A program made the translations under genes and the position numbers. A DNA stretch of 64,000 nt, taken from Lucifuga dentata. Taxonomy: Eukaryota > Chordata > Actinopteri > Ophidiiformes > Bythitidae. Positions 1-10,949 of this stretch are shown in pieces (the first letter of the stretch is position 1; every line of letters starts with the position of its first letter). The notes below the pieces were generated by a model. The model saw only the letters and a program-made list of their open reading frames with translations. It had not been told where the DNA came from and did no database searches. The stretch is from assembly GCA_014773175.1 (NCBI GenBank), contig VXCM01003326.1:1-64000 (forward strand), given 5' to 3'.

Positions 1-65
1 TCCCATGAAAAGGGCAGTGGTCCCCTCCTGACAAAATCTTTTGCCAAAGAGCCTGCTGAGTCCAT
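1..65 (-). CDS. Start of gypsy gag ORF, cut by window edge
   Basis: Reading the minus strand from an ATG at 65-63, an open frame begins MDSAGSLAKDFV and runs off the left edge. It begins 18 bases inside the LTR at 84-550, where the gag of a Ty3/gypsy element is expected. I infer it is the gag start of a minus-strand element whose body lies to the left. Only about 21 codons are visible, so the family call rests mainly on position. Confidence 0.45.
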   Translation of the reverse strand, partial: MDSAGSLAKDFVRRGPLPFSW

Positions 66-83
66 TCTTTGGCCAGATTGTAC

Positions 84-550
84 TGTCACGGGTGGGTTCA
101 GGAGTGAGGACTCAAATGCAGGACTCAAATGCAGGCTCAGGCAGAGAATGTGGAAAAAACAGTCTTTAATTGCAGTCCAGGCAAGAATACTACTGATAGT
201 GAGGCAGGTTGAACTTACAGGAATCTGGCAGATAATTCAAAAGGCAGGCAGTGACAAAATAAAAGAATCAAACCAACAAACATAAAGGCAGGAAAACCAG
301 GAGACAAGAAACAAGCTAGCCAGGTCAAACAAACAAACAAGACGAGCAAACCAGCAAACAAGACAATCTGGCAGAAAACAAAGGAACCCAGGGTAGTATA
401 AATACTGAAGAGGTGATTAACTGATAGAACACAGGTGATGTAGAAAACTGGAGGGAAACTAAACAAAAACCGGAAGTAAAGCAAACTAGACAGCAACAAA
501 ACCAAGACTACAAAATAAAACAGGAAGTGACCAAAGAACAGATCATGACA
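84..550 (-). mobile_element. LTR (5') of a minus-strand gypsy-type element
   Basis: The segment is bounded by TGTCA and TGACA, the usual inverted TG...CA ends of an LTR, and is 467 bp long. A TATTTATA-like promoter motif lies near 400 on the minus strand. The sequence just left of it (1-83) opens into a gag-like frame, so this is read as the 5' LTR of an element running leftward rather than a solo LTR. No target duplication can be checked, because the other end is outside the window. Confidence 0.55.
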
Positions 551-1300
551 TGTTTATATATTGATTCATATAAAAAATATATTGTAATGAAGACAAAAAT
601 TGCGCTACATTTTTACATGTATTAGTTTTATTTAAACACTCATTTCATTAATTTATGTTTCATGAGTTAACATGAGTTTACATAAAGCTGAGCAGATATT
701 CATGAACAGTCATTTCACTTTATGGTTTGCATAGTTGCACCTTTCAAATATGAAAATATGTGAATATTATTTCCTATATGTGTATATATGAAAAAAATAT
801 TTACTGAAAACAAATAGTAAAATTTTATGATTTTTGACAACTGGATGCCTTGTTAAAATCATTTCGGCAGCTTCGTAGGAGGAAATATATATATATATAT
901 ACATACATACATACATACACACACAGCTCTTTACACTTTGACAAATTTTGAACAATTTGCCTGAGCTTTTTAGTCTCACAACTAAGCAATGAACTTATAA
1001 CAAATACAATAAAAACAAAATAGTCATTTCTGAGCCTTGTTAGTATATGCATCAAACTTTCTGTAGAGGGTAGTGTAACGTAAATACTTGGAAAAGAGGT
1101 TGAATGAGTTAGGATGTTAGAATTACGATCGAATTTTAAAATATGAAGTTTGCACTCGTATTATACGGCACCAGCTCTTTTAATAAGAGCAAAATTTATT
1201 AATCTCAATATTAGAAGGTTTTCTCTTTGGATTAATAAAAATCAGTCTCAACTAGTTTGAAGTATGAATTCTTGACCATCAAGTTATACTCCCATTAAAC
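551..1300. other. AT-rich stretch, no gene seen
   Basis: No coding exon or known element was recognised. It holds a compound microsatellite at about 888-924: (TA)n running into (CATA)n and (CA)n. Confidence 0.5.
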
Positions 1301-2760
1301 TTAGAAAGACAAACAAGGCGATATTCCACAGTTTAATATTTATTTGAACTCAAAGCAAACAAGGAATATAGCAAATGAAGTAAATATGAGTGAGATAGTT
1401 AATATACTGTCAAGAAATTGAGCAGCAGAAGTCGGTGAATTTCAGAATAAACCTAAGCTAAGCTAGCATAATGGAATGTAGCTTTACGAGAGAAATAGAA
1501 ATTTAGAACGGACATTAAGAAAATGAATAATTGGTTTGCATCACTTCACTTTGGCACAGACAAGACTTCTTACTCAGTGGTGGGATTTCTCGATGATGTC
1601 GTGGACTCGGAGGGCCTAGGTCCCGCAGGGGCTTTTCTGCAGCGGCAAGGCTGGATCGGACAGCGTGGAAAACGGCAAGGTTCGACAAAAGGTTTTAGCC
1701 AGGTATCGAACCGTGACGTTCTGGCTGGTCGGAGAATGACTTGTTGAAGCAGCGGGCTGGGTTTTTGCGCCTCCAGGAGTTCACTAAATGCAGGTCCTTG
1801 CCAAGAGTCAGGAGTCTTTGAGCCAAAGGTTCAGTGACACAACATTGGACCGGATTATAATTACCAAATAAAATCTAAATTAGACGCGTGGCCTTTGCAT
1901 AAAATTCAGAGTCTATTCAGGATGAAGTTGATGAGACTGGCAGGTGAAAAGCACGAAAATCAAAAATGGGATATTTTACCAAAAAAAATGTTTACAAATA
2001 GGAAAAGAAACTTCAAGCCAATGGGATCTGGTGATCTTGTGGCTTAACAAATCAAAAATCCAGGCGGATTAATTAACAGCGAAGTAAAGCATAAGAATGT
2101 AAGGTAGGAAAACACATGGACATTTAACATGTAACGCGGACAAAAGACGGAGACGAAACGTCCTAGAAAGAACGCAGGGCGTAGGCAGAGCAAAAAGAGA
2201 GCGAGCAGCAGTTCAGCTTTGATTTTTAAACACCTGCTTGGGCGCGCGCTATGTTGTGCACGCCCAATTCCATTGTTTCTGGAAAATCGAGGATGCTGAT
2301 TGGACGAAGGACGAGCGAGCGTAGTTATTGGATGGAATTTAAATGCCTCATATAATTTTATGATATTAGAAAAATAGCGTCACCTTATTCATCCGTCTGT
2401 CGCTGCTCAAGCGTTAATAAAACACAATACATCACCTTATAAGGTCAACATAAATTGATTACATACTACCGTTCTACTTACTACTGACTAACAAACAAGA
2501 TATTTCCTACAGACTCTAAACATTCAAAGCTACTGTGACATGACCTGGTTTTGGAGTCAGTTAACTGTATCACTTGTCTTTAGCATTATTTACAGACAGC
2601 ATGGTCCTATGCAAAGGTTAATGAGAGATAGACATACTTCTGTTGGTTTTGCGGTAATGAAAATAGATTCACGTCTTAGAGTGCCCTTGCTCCAGGCAGA
2701 CAGTAGGTGGCGTAGTAGCACTTTGAACCTGTAGCTGAATGGTGAGAGACTTTAAATGAG
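1300..2760. other. Unidentified GC-richer stretch with CpGs
   Basis: This stretch is richer in GC and CpG than its neighbours, especially 1580-1760 and 2140-2340. It contains a 74-codon open frame at 1523-1747 that resembles nothing I know. The composition could fit an old LTR or an element 5' end, but I found no paired ends and no conserved domain. Confidence 0.3.
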
Positions 2761-2919
2761 ACCAAACTCCAGGTTTCACTGTAAACACTATTTGAAAATC
2801 ATTACCTATACATAATTCTAACTATTAATCAAACACACAATCTAAACTACTTGTCATGCACAAACAAAAACCAAATACATTTGTAGGTTATACAATGATG
2901 TGTGGATGATTGAATTTGA

Positions 2920-3290
2920 GTGAGAGGAGGAAGGTTAGAGAGAGAAAGATAGAGAGAGAAGGAGACATCGAGGTGTCGCGGACCCCAGGGGGTCCTTTGT
3001 GAATCTCCAGTTCATTGTTGTATGACCTGAAGAATGCCGCAGACGTTGATTGATCTTCCAGATGCTATCCTGGAGCATACAACTGTTAATGAGTCTCTGT
3101 TCCTGTGTTGTAAAAGTTAGGGAGATCAGGAGAGGATTTGGTCTGGTTTGGTGCTGATAAAACTCACAGTTTATGGCTTTATAGGAAGATAAAAGGGGAA
3201 TTTGGTCCTGTTCCTGTCTTTCTGTGTCTCCACAAAGGGGTTGACTGGGGATCACAGTATGGGCCCACATAGGGCTGGTCCTTGAATGGA
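2920..3290 (-). other. Unrecognised 111-codon open frame
   Basis: A minus-strand frame at 2935-3270 is open for 111 codons but shows no family motif. A purine-rich AGAGAG stretch covers its 3' end, so part of the openness comes from low complexity. I would not call it a gene without a homolog. Confidence 0.2.
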
Positions 3291-3338
3291 AGAAGTCATA
3301 ACGTTGGTGACTGCTTTTATCTTACTGGGTTCCATGAG

Positions 3339-3361
3339 GGGGGGGGGGNGGGGGGGGGGGT
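3339..3361. repeat. Poly-G run interrupted by a single N
   Basis: A G homopolymer of over 20 bases contains one N at 3349. Its true length is unresolved in the assembly. Confidence 0.85.
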
Positions 3362-3566
3362 AGGGGTCAAAGAATTTTGGCCTCTGACTGCAGTTAGGAT
3401 TCTAATCACATGAGCTGAAAACTACTAAGTTGTGACTTGGTAATTGGTATAATACCAAAATATGAAAAACATGGCATTTAATGTTTTTAAATTAGATGTT
3501 GCCAGCTTGAGTGGTAATGTAATGTAATGAAATGACATTTTGCCCAGGAAATACATAGCAGCATCA

Positions 3567-3569
<3 letters not shown>

Positions 3570-3615
<46 letters not shown>

Positions 3616-3616
3616 N
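3570..3616. repeat. Poly-A run ending in an N
   Basis: About 46 A residues end at an N at 3616. It could be the poly(A) tail of a retroposed copy, but no target duplication was seen. Confidence 0.8.
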
Positions 3617-3649
3617 GTAGGTCAATTAGCATACATTTCCCTTTAAACA

Positions 3650-4494
3650 CTGTCACATCAAATATGTTTCCTGCCTCGCAATTCTCTTTTCAGATCAACA
3701 ACATTTTCTACATTAATCAGTGTACTGTGTAATCTATCATACTCTCTACCAAGAGCAAAACATTTTCTGTTACCTTGTTGCTCTACTATAACATAATAGT
3801 AAAGAATGATTATGTGTCCATTCTGTAACAAAACAGTGAAGCTGCTCCTTTTCACTACTGTGAACTCTTGTGAGTAATACAGTTGTCCACTGACTAGAAG
3901 TCTACTGAATATTTTCACAACTGTATCCACAGTGACTGGAAGTTGCTTTCATGGCCAGTATCTCTTCACTAGTTAGTTTTCATGAATAATACAAACCCAG
4001 GATAACAACCTGATTTGCTACTCTTTCAAACTGCTTGAGTCTTTTTTGACCAGTTGAGTGATATACAGTTGGATGCATTCAGGCACAGCATCTCTCAGTG
4101 CATCATTTCTCAAGAGGCAACACTTGTCTATGTGTGAATTCTTTCATTACTGTAAAGGAACACATTGAGTGCTATGAAATATTTTTAGTATTTCCCCATT
4201 AAATGACTCAAAAATATATCCTGAATGTGCCCACAAAGGTCCCCAATTCTTTACAGATTCAGGCAAATGAAGACATAAATGTACATTGAATGACACATTT
4301 TGCTTTCCATAGAGTGTTTCAAATTGTTTAACAAAATCTACAACCAGTTTTTCATATCTTTTTAACTCCTCTGTTGTAACAATATCCTTGCATAGTACGA
4401 ACATGAATGTAACAAGGATTAACCAGTGCTGGTAAAATATCTGGGGCAGAATTCTTTTGAGCACAAAGACAAAAACAGTAACCAGTTCTGCCAT
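3650..4494 (-). pseudogene. CACTA/EnSpm-like transposase C-terminal remnant
   Basis: Two minus-strand frames, 4147-4494 and then 3658-3930, resemble the C-terminal region (DUF4218-type) that follows the transposase domain in animal CACTA/EnSpm-like elements. The signature is NVHLCLHLPESVKNWGPLW followed by a SGYIFESFNGEILK-like segment. The second frame has the KRSSFTVLL...GREY pattern of the same tail. The frames are not contiguous, and no catalytic core or CACTA ends are visible, so this is a decayed fragment. The family match is from memory of the motif pattern; a profile search would settle it. Confidence 0.6.
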
Positions 4495-6960
4495 TCACTA
4501 GCCTTCCAAAATCTCCTTTGCTGAAGAGATCAGGGAACTCTTATCACATTGCAAGGAGGCTTAATGTGAAAACATAGTTCAGACTATGTTACTTTGCATT
4601 TCTATTCAAATTCTCATGAAAATGCAAATGTGTTATTCAAACTGCAGTTATATACTGTGTATTGTGAAATGTTGAATCCCTTGTACAAGTAAGAGTTGTA
4701 AATATTAGCTTCTACTGGTCATATAATAGTTATCTTTGCATTTAAATACATCTCAATAATAAAGCACGACTCAATTATCAGGGTTATTTCCACTCACTTT
4801 TGTGTTTTACTTTGTGTCAAACTCTCTTTGCCTCTGACAAATTAATTAATTAATTAATAGTAAAGTTTTGAGTAGATATGGTTTGATGTATTTGAAGAAC
4901 CGTTAACTGTGAAGAAAACTAAATGTATTATTAACAGAGAAATATTTTTGTCTCATGAATGGTTGTGTTTTGCAAAGAAACCACTGCCTGCTTTCTTTGC
5001 AGACTTGCTTTTCATCTATGTTTACAATAATTAAACAAAAACAAAAATGTTCTTCAGCTATATTTTATTTACATTTGTAGTTGTCCTTCACACATAGCCA
5101 TCGTGTAAAAACTCATATAAACTCACTTAACATTCAGCATCATAGTTAGCTTGTGCAAAGAACACTGAGAAACAGTGAGAATACAGACTAAATTTCTGAC
5201 AATTTTCTGTTGTTTTCACAATGTCCCCAAGTGAAATGTACAATACCTGACTGGTATGGATTATCAGGTAATGTCTAAGTGTGAACTAGCTGATGTTTCT
5301 GGTGAGCTGAGGATGCTGATCAGTCTGTACATTTTCAGTTAGTTCCTGGGGGATATCTAGGTGATGTGATGCAGCTATTGCTAAAGCAAACTCCTGTTCA
5401 GCAACATCCCTTAGGTAGTCTGGATCAAGAGTTTCATTTCTCAGAATCTAACTGAACCTTGTTAATATCCTTTGCAGGATCTCTACTCAAACATGAAGGA
5501 TTCCACACCATATTCCATGTTGATTTTTTTAAACAACATTTCTGCAATTAATTGAAGGGAAAACTGGTGGACATATTACTTCTTTTTATAACAACTGGGG
5601 TGATGTCAAACATAAAATATTACTTTGTGAATATTGAGAATGTGCAATGACAACTGAAGGCTATAACCTTTAGCAGTGATGTCATTCTTTGATCTTGTGA
5701 AGTGGTGGGATTTCCCAGATGGAGGTTTGAACCAATTTCTAATTTATCTAAGTTAATTTCTGCTTTATCCTTATACATCTTACATGTATATCAACACTTA
5801 TAAATTAACACAATAACAGATTGTGTTTGTGGTGTGAGACAGGTACTGAGCAGATAAATTACCAGATTTCCAAAGCCTGACATGATTATCAGATGAGTAG
5901 TGGATAGTACATATAGTAAACTAGCTTGCATGAAAACTGGTAGTCTTGTTAAATGTTAAATGTGGCTAATATTAGATGCTATCTGCAGTCTGTTCTCTGC
6001 TTACTTGAGTGTGTTCTTGTGTGGGAGAACTCTGGTGTAGTGAGAGAAACAGATAAAAGTTAACAACCCGTCAAAACCTGTCAGACTGTTGAGTTTAGAC
6101 CCAACATTAACTACTAAAATTGGCATTAACGTTGGTACAGAGCTGATAGTAAGCTTTCCATGAACACTGGTGAAGCCAAACATGTGCATGATAACTTTAG
6201 ACATCTAAAGTATGTCTGAAGTAAAGTACATTTATAGTTAAATATGATAACAGAAATATAAGCTAAAAGCCCCTTAAACAGATACTCACCTTGCTTTGCT
6301 GTAAATGTTGTCAGGCCGCTGCAGAGTAGCAGAGTGGCACTTCAGATATTGAGTTCACTCAAAAAGTTGTTGACCACTTAGGAAGTAGTACGTGCGGTCC
6401 CCTGTAAGCCACGCCCACATGAGAGCTTTGTGTCAGAATTGCAATCAAAAAAACTGAGAAGCGTAAATGAAAACTGGAGAAGTGTGACTGAAAAAAATGG
6501 AAGCGTAACTAAAAGAAGAACTGTAAACAAAAACCTGCACATTGAAAGTGAAAATAAAAAAACTAAACGGGATGCTCCCGTTTCAAATAAAGTTTTATTT
6601 TTTGCAATTGAGGAATTTTTTTTTTTGTTTGGTTGCAAACATTTTTTTGTTTGTTTTTTACAGTTCCAAATCATAATTTTTTTTACGATGCTTGACAAAT
6701 TTTGTTTAATACTTTTGACACAAATCTGATTCCATAAGTTAGCACTATGTAGCTTTAGTTAAGATATGCTAACGCTAAAATGTCAATGGCAGTAATAAAA
6801 GTTTGAACATCCTGTTTAGTGTCCATATGAATATTAAAACAATATACAGTTCGCTGTCACATTTTTAGCAGAAATGGGACTGACGATGAATAGACGATCA
6901 GAGCAAAATAATTACAAAATATTTACACAATAAAAATTTAACATCACATTTCACCCACTA
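4495..6960. other. No gene recognised
   Basis: This AT-rich DNA has a short (TTAA)n-like run near 4841-4857. Around 6418-6600 a purine-rich stretch with loosely repeated AAACTG/GTGACTG words ends in an AATAAA. I found no exon with convincing borders. Confidence 0.4.
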
Positions 6961-6966
6961 TCGCTT

Positions 6967-6999
6967 TGTGTGTGTGTGTGTGTGTGTGTTGGGGGGGGA
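6967..6999. repeat. (TG)n microsatellite followed by G run
   Basis: A TG dinucleotide run is followed by a short G homopolymer. A second TG-rich run lies at 7240-7270. Confidence 0.9.
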
Positions 7000-7274
7000 T
7001 TTTTATTGTCACCTGCATAACAACAATACAGCAGTTGGGGACATTGTAGGCAGTGAAATTTGTGTGCTTCTGTGCTTCCAATATAATATACACCTGTACC
7101 ATATTGTATATGGAGGATGTGATGTAGTATTGCAGGGAAGTGATAAATGGTGTTTTAGTGTTGATATACTGTGTATATTTAAAAGTGGCTTGGTATCAAT
7201 TGAGGAACTGTGTTGAAATGCTTATAATGAATTGAAAGCGTGTGTGTGTGGGTGTGTGTGTGTGTGTGTGTTCA

Positions 7275-7560
7275 TAAAATCCCACATTTCAACAGTCTGA
7301 TAGCTTGTGTGTAGCAGAGAGGAGTTTGTTGCTGGGCTGGTTTGGGTCTGAGTATTTTCTCAGCTTTCCTCCTCTCCTCTGGGTGAAGAGGTCCTGCATG
7401 GATGGCAGCTCTGACCTGATGATGTGTTGAGCAGCTTTGATGATCCTCTGCAGTGACTTGTAGTCCTGCTTGGAGCTTCTCCTGTACCAGGCTATGATGC
7501 AGCTGGAGAAAATGCTCTATATGGTGCAGCTCAAAAGATTGCAGTGTCCTCCTGTCCATG
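7275..7560 (-). pseudogene. 3' end of a CR1/L2-type LINE ORF2
   Basis: On the minus strand the segment reads as the last part of a non-LTR reverse transcriptase ORF. It has a KSLQRIIKAAQHIIRSELPS-like stretch followed by a MQDLFTQR-like stretch and a short basic tail. This LQRII..A..II pattern is usual at the C-terminus of CR1/L2-group ORF2 in fish. The frame is interrupted and only about 90 codons remain. A (CA)n run follows at the upstream side. Confidence 0.55.
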
Positions 7561-7572
7561 TGTGCATCCTCC

Positions 7573-7573
<1 letters not shown>

Positions 7574-7621
<48 letters not shown>
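7574..7621. repeat. (TG)24-like microsatellite
   Basis: An uninterrupted TG run of about 24 units. The open frames across it in several phases are artefacts of the repeat. Confidence 0.95.
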
Positions 7622-7623
<2 letters not shown>

Positions 7624-7649
7624 ACATGACATGCACGCACAATGATGTT

Positions 7650-7806
7650 ACACATATTGGCCTGATGGTGGTGCTGTGATAAGGGGAAATGCATTTTGGT
7701 TCACAACTTCCAACAGTCGTGGGCCTTTGGTTTCTGAGTTGCATCAGGCTTGGACTCTGCATATAATTGCTTGCAATTCTAGTTTTTTTTTTTTTTTTTT
7801 TTTTTT
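7650..7806 (+). repeat. Dispersed repeat, relative of the 28.4-29.7 kb array
   Basis: The words 'ttggcctgatggtggtgctg' and the following ttttggttcacaact-like stretch match the 'ttggcctgaaggtggtgctg' section at about 29263-29310. It ends in a T run at 7781-7806. I take both as members of one dispersed family; no function can be assigned. Confidence 0.55.
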
Positions 7807-8017
7807 GCATTGCATTGCTTGTGATGCTGACTGCTAGAATTAGCTCAGTAAAACAGGAATAGTGCAGTTGCTAGAAGCCAACAGTTTTATTATTAGTCCA
7901 AGGAAACAGTGTTCGAGGATGTGTTATTTTAGAAAGTCTTGTGCTTTATTGCTCTCATGACAATTTTGGTATTATGAAAACCAAAAAATATAGTTACCTA
8001 CATATATATATTGATCG

Positions 8018-8055
8018 ATATATACATATCGATCAATCGATCGATATGTATATAT
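8018..8055. repeat. Perfect 17-bp inverted repeat, 4-nt loop
   Basis: The arms at 8018-8034 and 8039-8055 are exact reverse complements around AATC. The arms are built from TATA and GATC words, so several alternative foldings exist. It lies about 220 bp outside the end of the minus-strand Penelope copy. Confidence 0.8.
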
Positions 8056-8469
8056 TGATATGTATGAGAGAAAAGAGGAGAGTTGATCTGTCTGGCTCCA
8101 CTAGTATTTGAACTGTTCAGCCTCAGCAGTCTGAACCTCACAAGGTTCAGTAAGGTTTTCTCTGTTCAGGATAAAGACACATACATGTTAGGGATGAGAA
8201 AGTCTGGTATGCTCAGACGTTCAAAGCAATATAAAGAAAGTGCTCTTCGGTAGGGAACACAAAATTCAAAAAAGACAAGAAGGTCCAAGGCACTTTTCTG
8301 GCAAAAAAAAAAGTTAAAACAGCTTAAATAAACAGCCTTCTTCAGGGTGTAACCCTCAGTACTTAGTTTCTCCTTTAGTAGAAAACAAGATGATTACAAA
8401 CATCTAGTAGTGACTAACACTAGGGCAGAAGGTCAATGAACACATAGGTTACAGGTACAAAGTATGACC

Positions 8470-9230
8470 ACTAGATGGATTTACAAAATATATAGGAGGA
8501 AGAAAGTGATAAGAAAAAAATGAATAAATGTACAGACAGAAAAACAAAAACACCAATATAAAAATAACAATGACGATATGAACAAAATGTAACAATTTAC
8601 AAAAACAATTGCAGTACCTGACCACCCACATCAGAAGAACTACTACAAAAAAAGGACTGAAGTTCATATCTTCATGTAGTCCTGGATAAGATGTGGCCTG
8701 CATTATGTATATGTAAAATGTTTCTCTCTGCAATAACAATTTAAGTCTATCACCACCACGAATGTTTTTTAGGATGNTATGTAAAATGTTTCTCTCTGCA
8801 ATAACAATTTAAGTCTATCACCACCACGAATGTTTTTTAGGATGGTTTCTTGGCCTTCAACCATAAGGCCATCTGGATTGCAGTTGTGTACTTCATGAAA
8901 ATGCTTCACTATAGAATAATCCAGGTTAGCTTTTCTGATTTCATTTTTATGCTCAGAGATTCTATCTTTCAGTCTCCTTTTAGTCCGGCCTATATAGAAA
9001 CAACCACAAGTACAAGATAATCGATACACAACAAATGTGGTGTTACAGTTAATGAATGTTTTGATGTCAATCATCTTGTTGGTCTTGAAATCACTAAATT
9101 GCTTGCATTCCTTGATATTAGCACAATGGCTGCAAAAGCCACATTTATAAGCACCGTTTAATGGTTGATGAAGCCACGTTTTTTTTAACATTAGAGGGAG
9201 ATGGCTTGGCACTAACTATCCTGTAGTGTA
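8470..9230 (-). pseudogene. Penelope GIY-YIG endonuclease region
   Basis: The minus-strand frame has a cysteine-rich linker (CGFCSHCANIKEC-like) followed by VYRLSCTCGCFYIGRTKRRL, the GIY-YIG core in its Penelope form with the catalytic-region arginines, then KDRISEHKNEIRKANLD. A conserved helix-rich tail follows (HFHEVHNCNPDGL, LLLQRETFYI). In this family the endonuclease nicks the target for target-primed reverse transcription. The frame is split by the duplication around the N at 8777. Confidence 0.85.
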
Positions 9231-9459
9231 GGGGCCCTCTTAAAACTGATCTTAGGAGGGACAGGGAATACTTTCCTAAGAGNTGTAGTGTAGGGGCCCT
9301 CTTAAAACTGATCTTAGGAGGGACAGGGAATACTTTCCTAAGAGCAGGGCCACTTTTCATAAGATTCCAATTTGAATATATAATCCTTTTTAAGGAATTT
9401 GCTAAAGAGCTATATCCTGTGACAAAATAAACCTGCTCTTGTTCTAAAGGTTTTCTTTT

Positions 9460-10469
9460 CTTTACCTTAAAGAGTTCAGATCTACAGGTAGATTGGGCTT
9501 TTTGTAGGCATCCTGGACAGTTTTTGTTTTATAGCCTCTCTGTGCAAATCGGTTTGACAATGTTGTGGCCTGCTTTTCAAATTCTTTGTCACAGATACGT
9601 CTAAGATGTAGGAATTGGCCAACAGGTATATTGTCTTTCAACCAATTAGGATGAAAACTATCTGCTTTTAGTACAGTATTTTTGTCTGTAGCCTTCCTAT
9701 ACACTGTAGTGTGGAGCGGACCATCATCACCTTTAGAGATAGCTAAATCAAGGAAATATAAGTTTTGGAATACTCAATACATAATTTTATATTTCTGTTA
9801 TTAGCATTCAAAAAATCATGAAACAGTAAGAGTTCCTCTTCAGAACCAGTCCAAAACAACAAGATGTCATCANTCAAAAAATCATGAAACAGTAAGAGTT
9901 CCTCTTCAGAACCAGTCCAAAACAACAAGATGTCATCAATGTAATGCCCCCACCATTTTATCTTGTCACTGAAATTATTATTATAGACATAATCCTTTTC
10001 CTATAAACCTAAAAAGAGGTTTGCATAGTTAGGAGCAAAACAAGCCCCCATAGCAGTATCCCGATCTTGAATATACAGTTGGTCTTGGAAAAGAAATACA
10101 TTACTTTTAAGAGTCCATTCAGTAAGCTTAAGAATAAACTCAGAGGGAGGCAAAGAGTCTGTAGGCCTGTTCTGTAGGTAATGTTGCAAAGCTTTCAATC
10201 CATCATCATGGTCAATGTTAGTGTATAAGGACTCCACGTCCATTGTTACTAAGAGACAGCAGGGATTCTCATGTCATATAGGACCTTCAGTGGTGTCCTG
10301 GATGTACGAAGGCAGTTGTTGAGCCAAAAGTTTAATATGAAAGTCTACAAATTGAGAGGAAGGCTCTATAAGGGATCCATTAGATGATATAATAGGCCTC
10401 CCCAAAGGAAATTCCAAATTCTTGTGGATGTTGGGGAGCGTGCTAAAAGTAGGTATCCTAGGATGTTCA
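9460..10469 (-). pseudogene. Penelope reverse transcriptase core (3' part)
   Basis: Minus-strand segments, in order, give TFSTLPNIHKN...GRPIISSNGSLIEP (about 10470-10330), MDVESLYTNIDHDDGL (from 10243), DTAMGACFAPNYANLFLGL, then a region of LLFWTGSEEELLLFHDFL. These match RT motifs of Penelope elements. The frame is broken by stops and by the duplication at the N at 9873. The first segment continues directly from the piece at 15180-15564 once the gypsy insertion and one target copy are removed. Confidence 0.8.
10465..10469. repeat. 5-bp target-site duplication (GTTCA), left
   Basis: GTTCA at 10465-10469 and again at 15177-15181 bracket the gypsy element exactly. Confidence 0.8.
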
Positions 10470-10683
10470 GGTTATGGAGCCGACTGTAGTGTAAAGCAAA
10501 ACTCGTCCACACGTAGTCACTTAGTAACAACTTATTTTACTCTGAGTAGCAGGATTAAACATACTCATAAAACCACCATCTTAGACTCTTCTTCTACATC
10601 TCTCATGCACAGGTATCACTGTGTTGTTATGCAGTGCTCCCTAGTGGTGTGGCGTATATCATTACTTATAATTACTGAACACA
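10470..10683 (-). repeat. 3' LTR of nested gypsy element
   Basis: 214 bp, nearly identical to 14959-15176. A short purine-rich tract (minus strand GGAGAGGAGA) sits just inside it, as expected for the polypurine tract. Confidence 0.85.
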
Positions 10684-10949
10684 TCTCCTCTCTCCGTCAA
10701 AGAATACTTCTACTTGCTTCAGTGGTAAGAAAACAAATTAGTAGACAAAATTCAGTTGTCAATTTCAATTCTAAAGTAGTAACACATGTTTTCAGCAATC
10801 AAACACTTAAGAGTACACTCTTGTCAATGGATTACTAAATAATAACCAACAGGTCAAAATAAATAATTTCTTCACTTGATAAACATAACTCTGATATGAA
10901 AGGAACATAATTATGTGACAGTGCAACAATGTCTACAACACATCTAACA

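Larger units (their letters stand above)
8280..10469 (-). mobile_element. Penelope-like element, minus copy, 3' part
   Basis: This is the 3' two-thirds of a Penelope-like retroelement read on the minus strand. It holds the reverse transcriptase core, the linker and the GIY-YIG endonuclease, ending in a GCACTTTTCTGGC-like terminus shared with the plus copy at about 18150. The 5' part continues at 15177-15720, the two halves being separated by a gypsy insertion. Three single-N positions (8777, 9283, 9873) each carry an exact 61-67 bp false duplication. Several frame breaks remain even without these, so the copy is dead. Confidence 0.85.

Noticed and set aside
1523..1747. 74-codon plus-strand ORF
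   Set aside because: No family motif, no splice or promoter context; length is within chance for the GC-richer stretch.
2935..3270. 111-codon minus ORF as a gene
   Set aside because: No recognisable domain, and its 3' part is low-complexity purine repeat.
6290..6345. Possible cytoplasmic-tail exon of TAPBPL on minus (donor GTGAGT, DNIYSKA-like reading)
   Set aside because: Joined in the required phase to exon 6 it meets a stop after a few codons with either acceptor. The NIYSKA reading needs the wrong phase.
7272..7810. Long ORFs across the TG repeat
   Set aside because: Openness comes from the dinucleotide run; only the LINE C-terminal part is meaningful.
8710..8844. Tandem duplication as a real feature of the Penelope copy
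   Set aside because: The identical pattern at twelve other single-N sites points to assembly joins.
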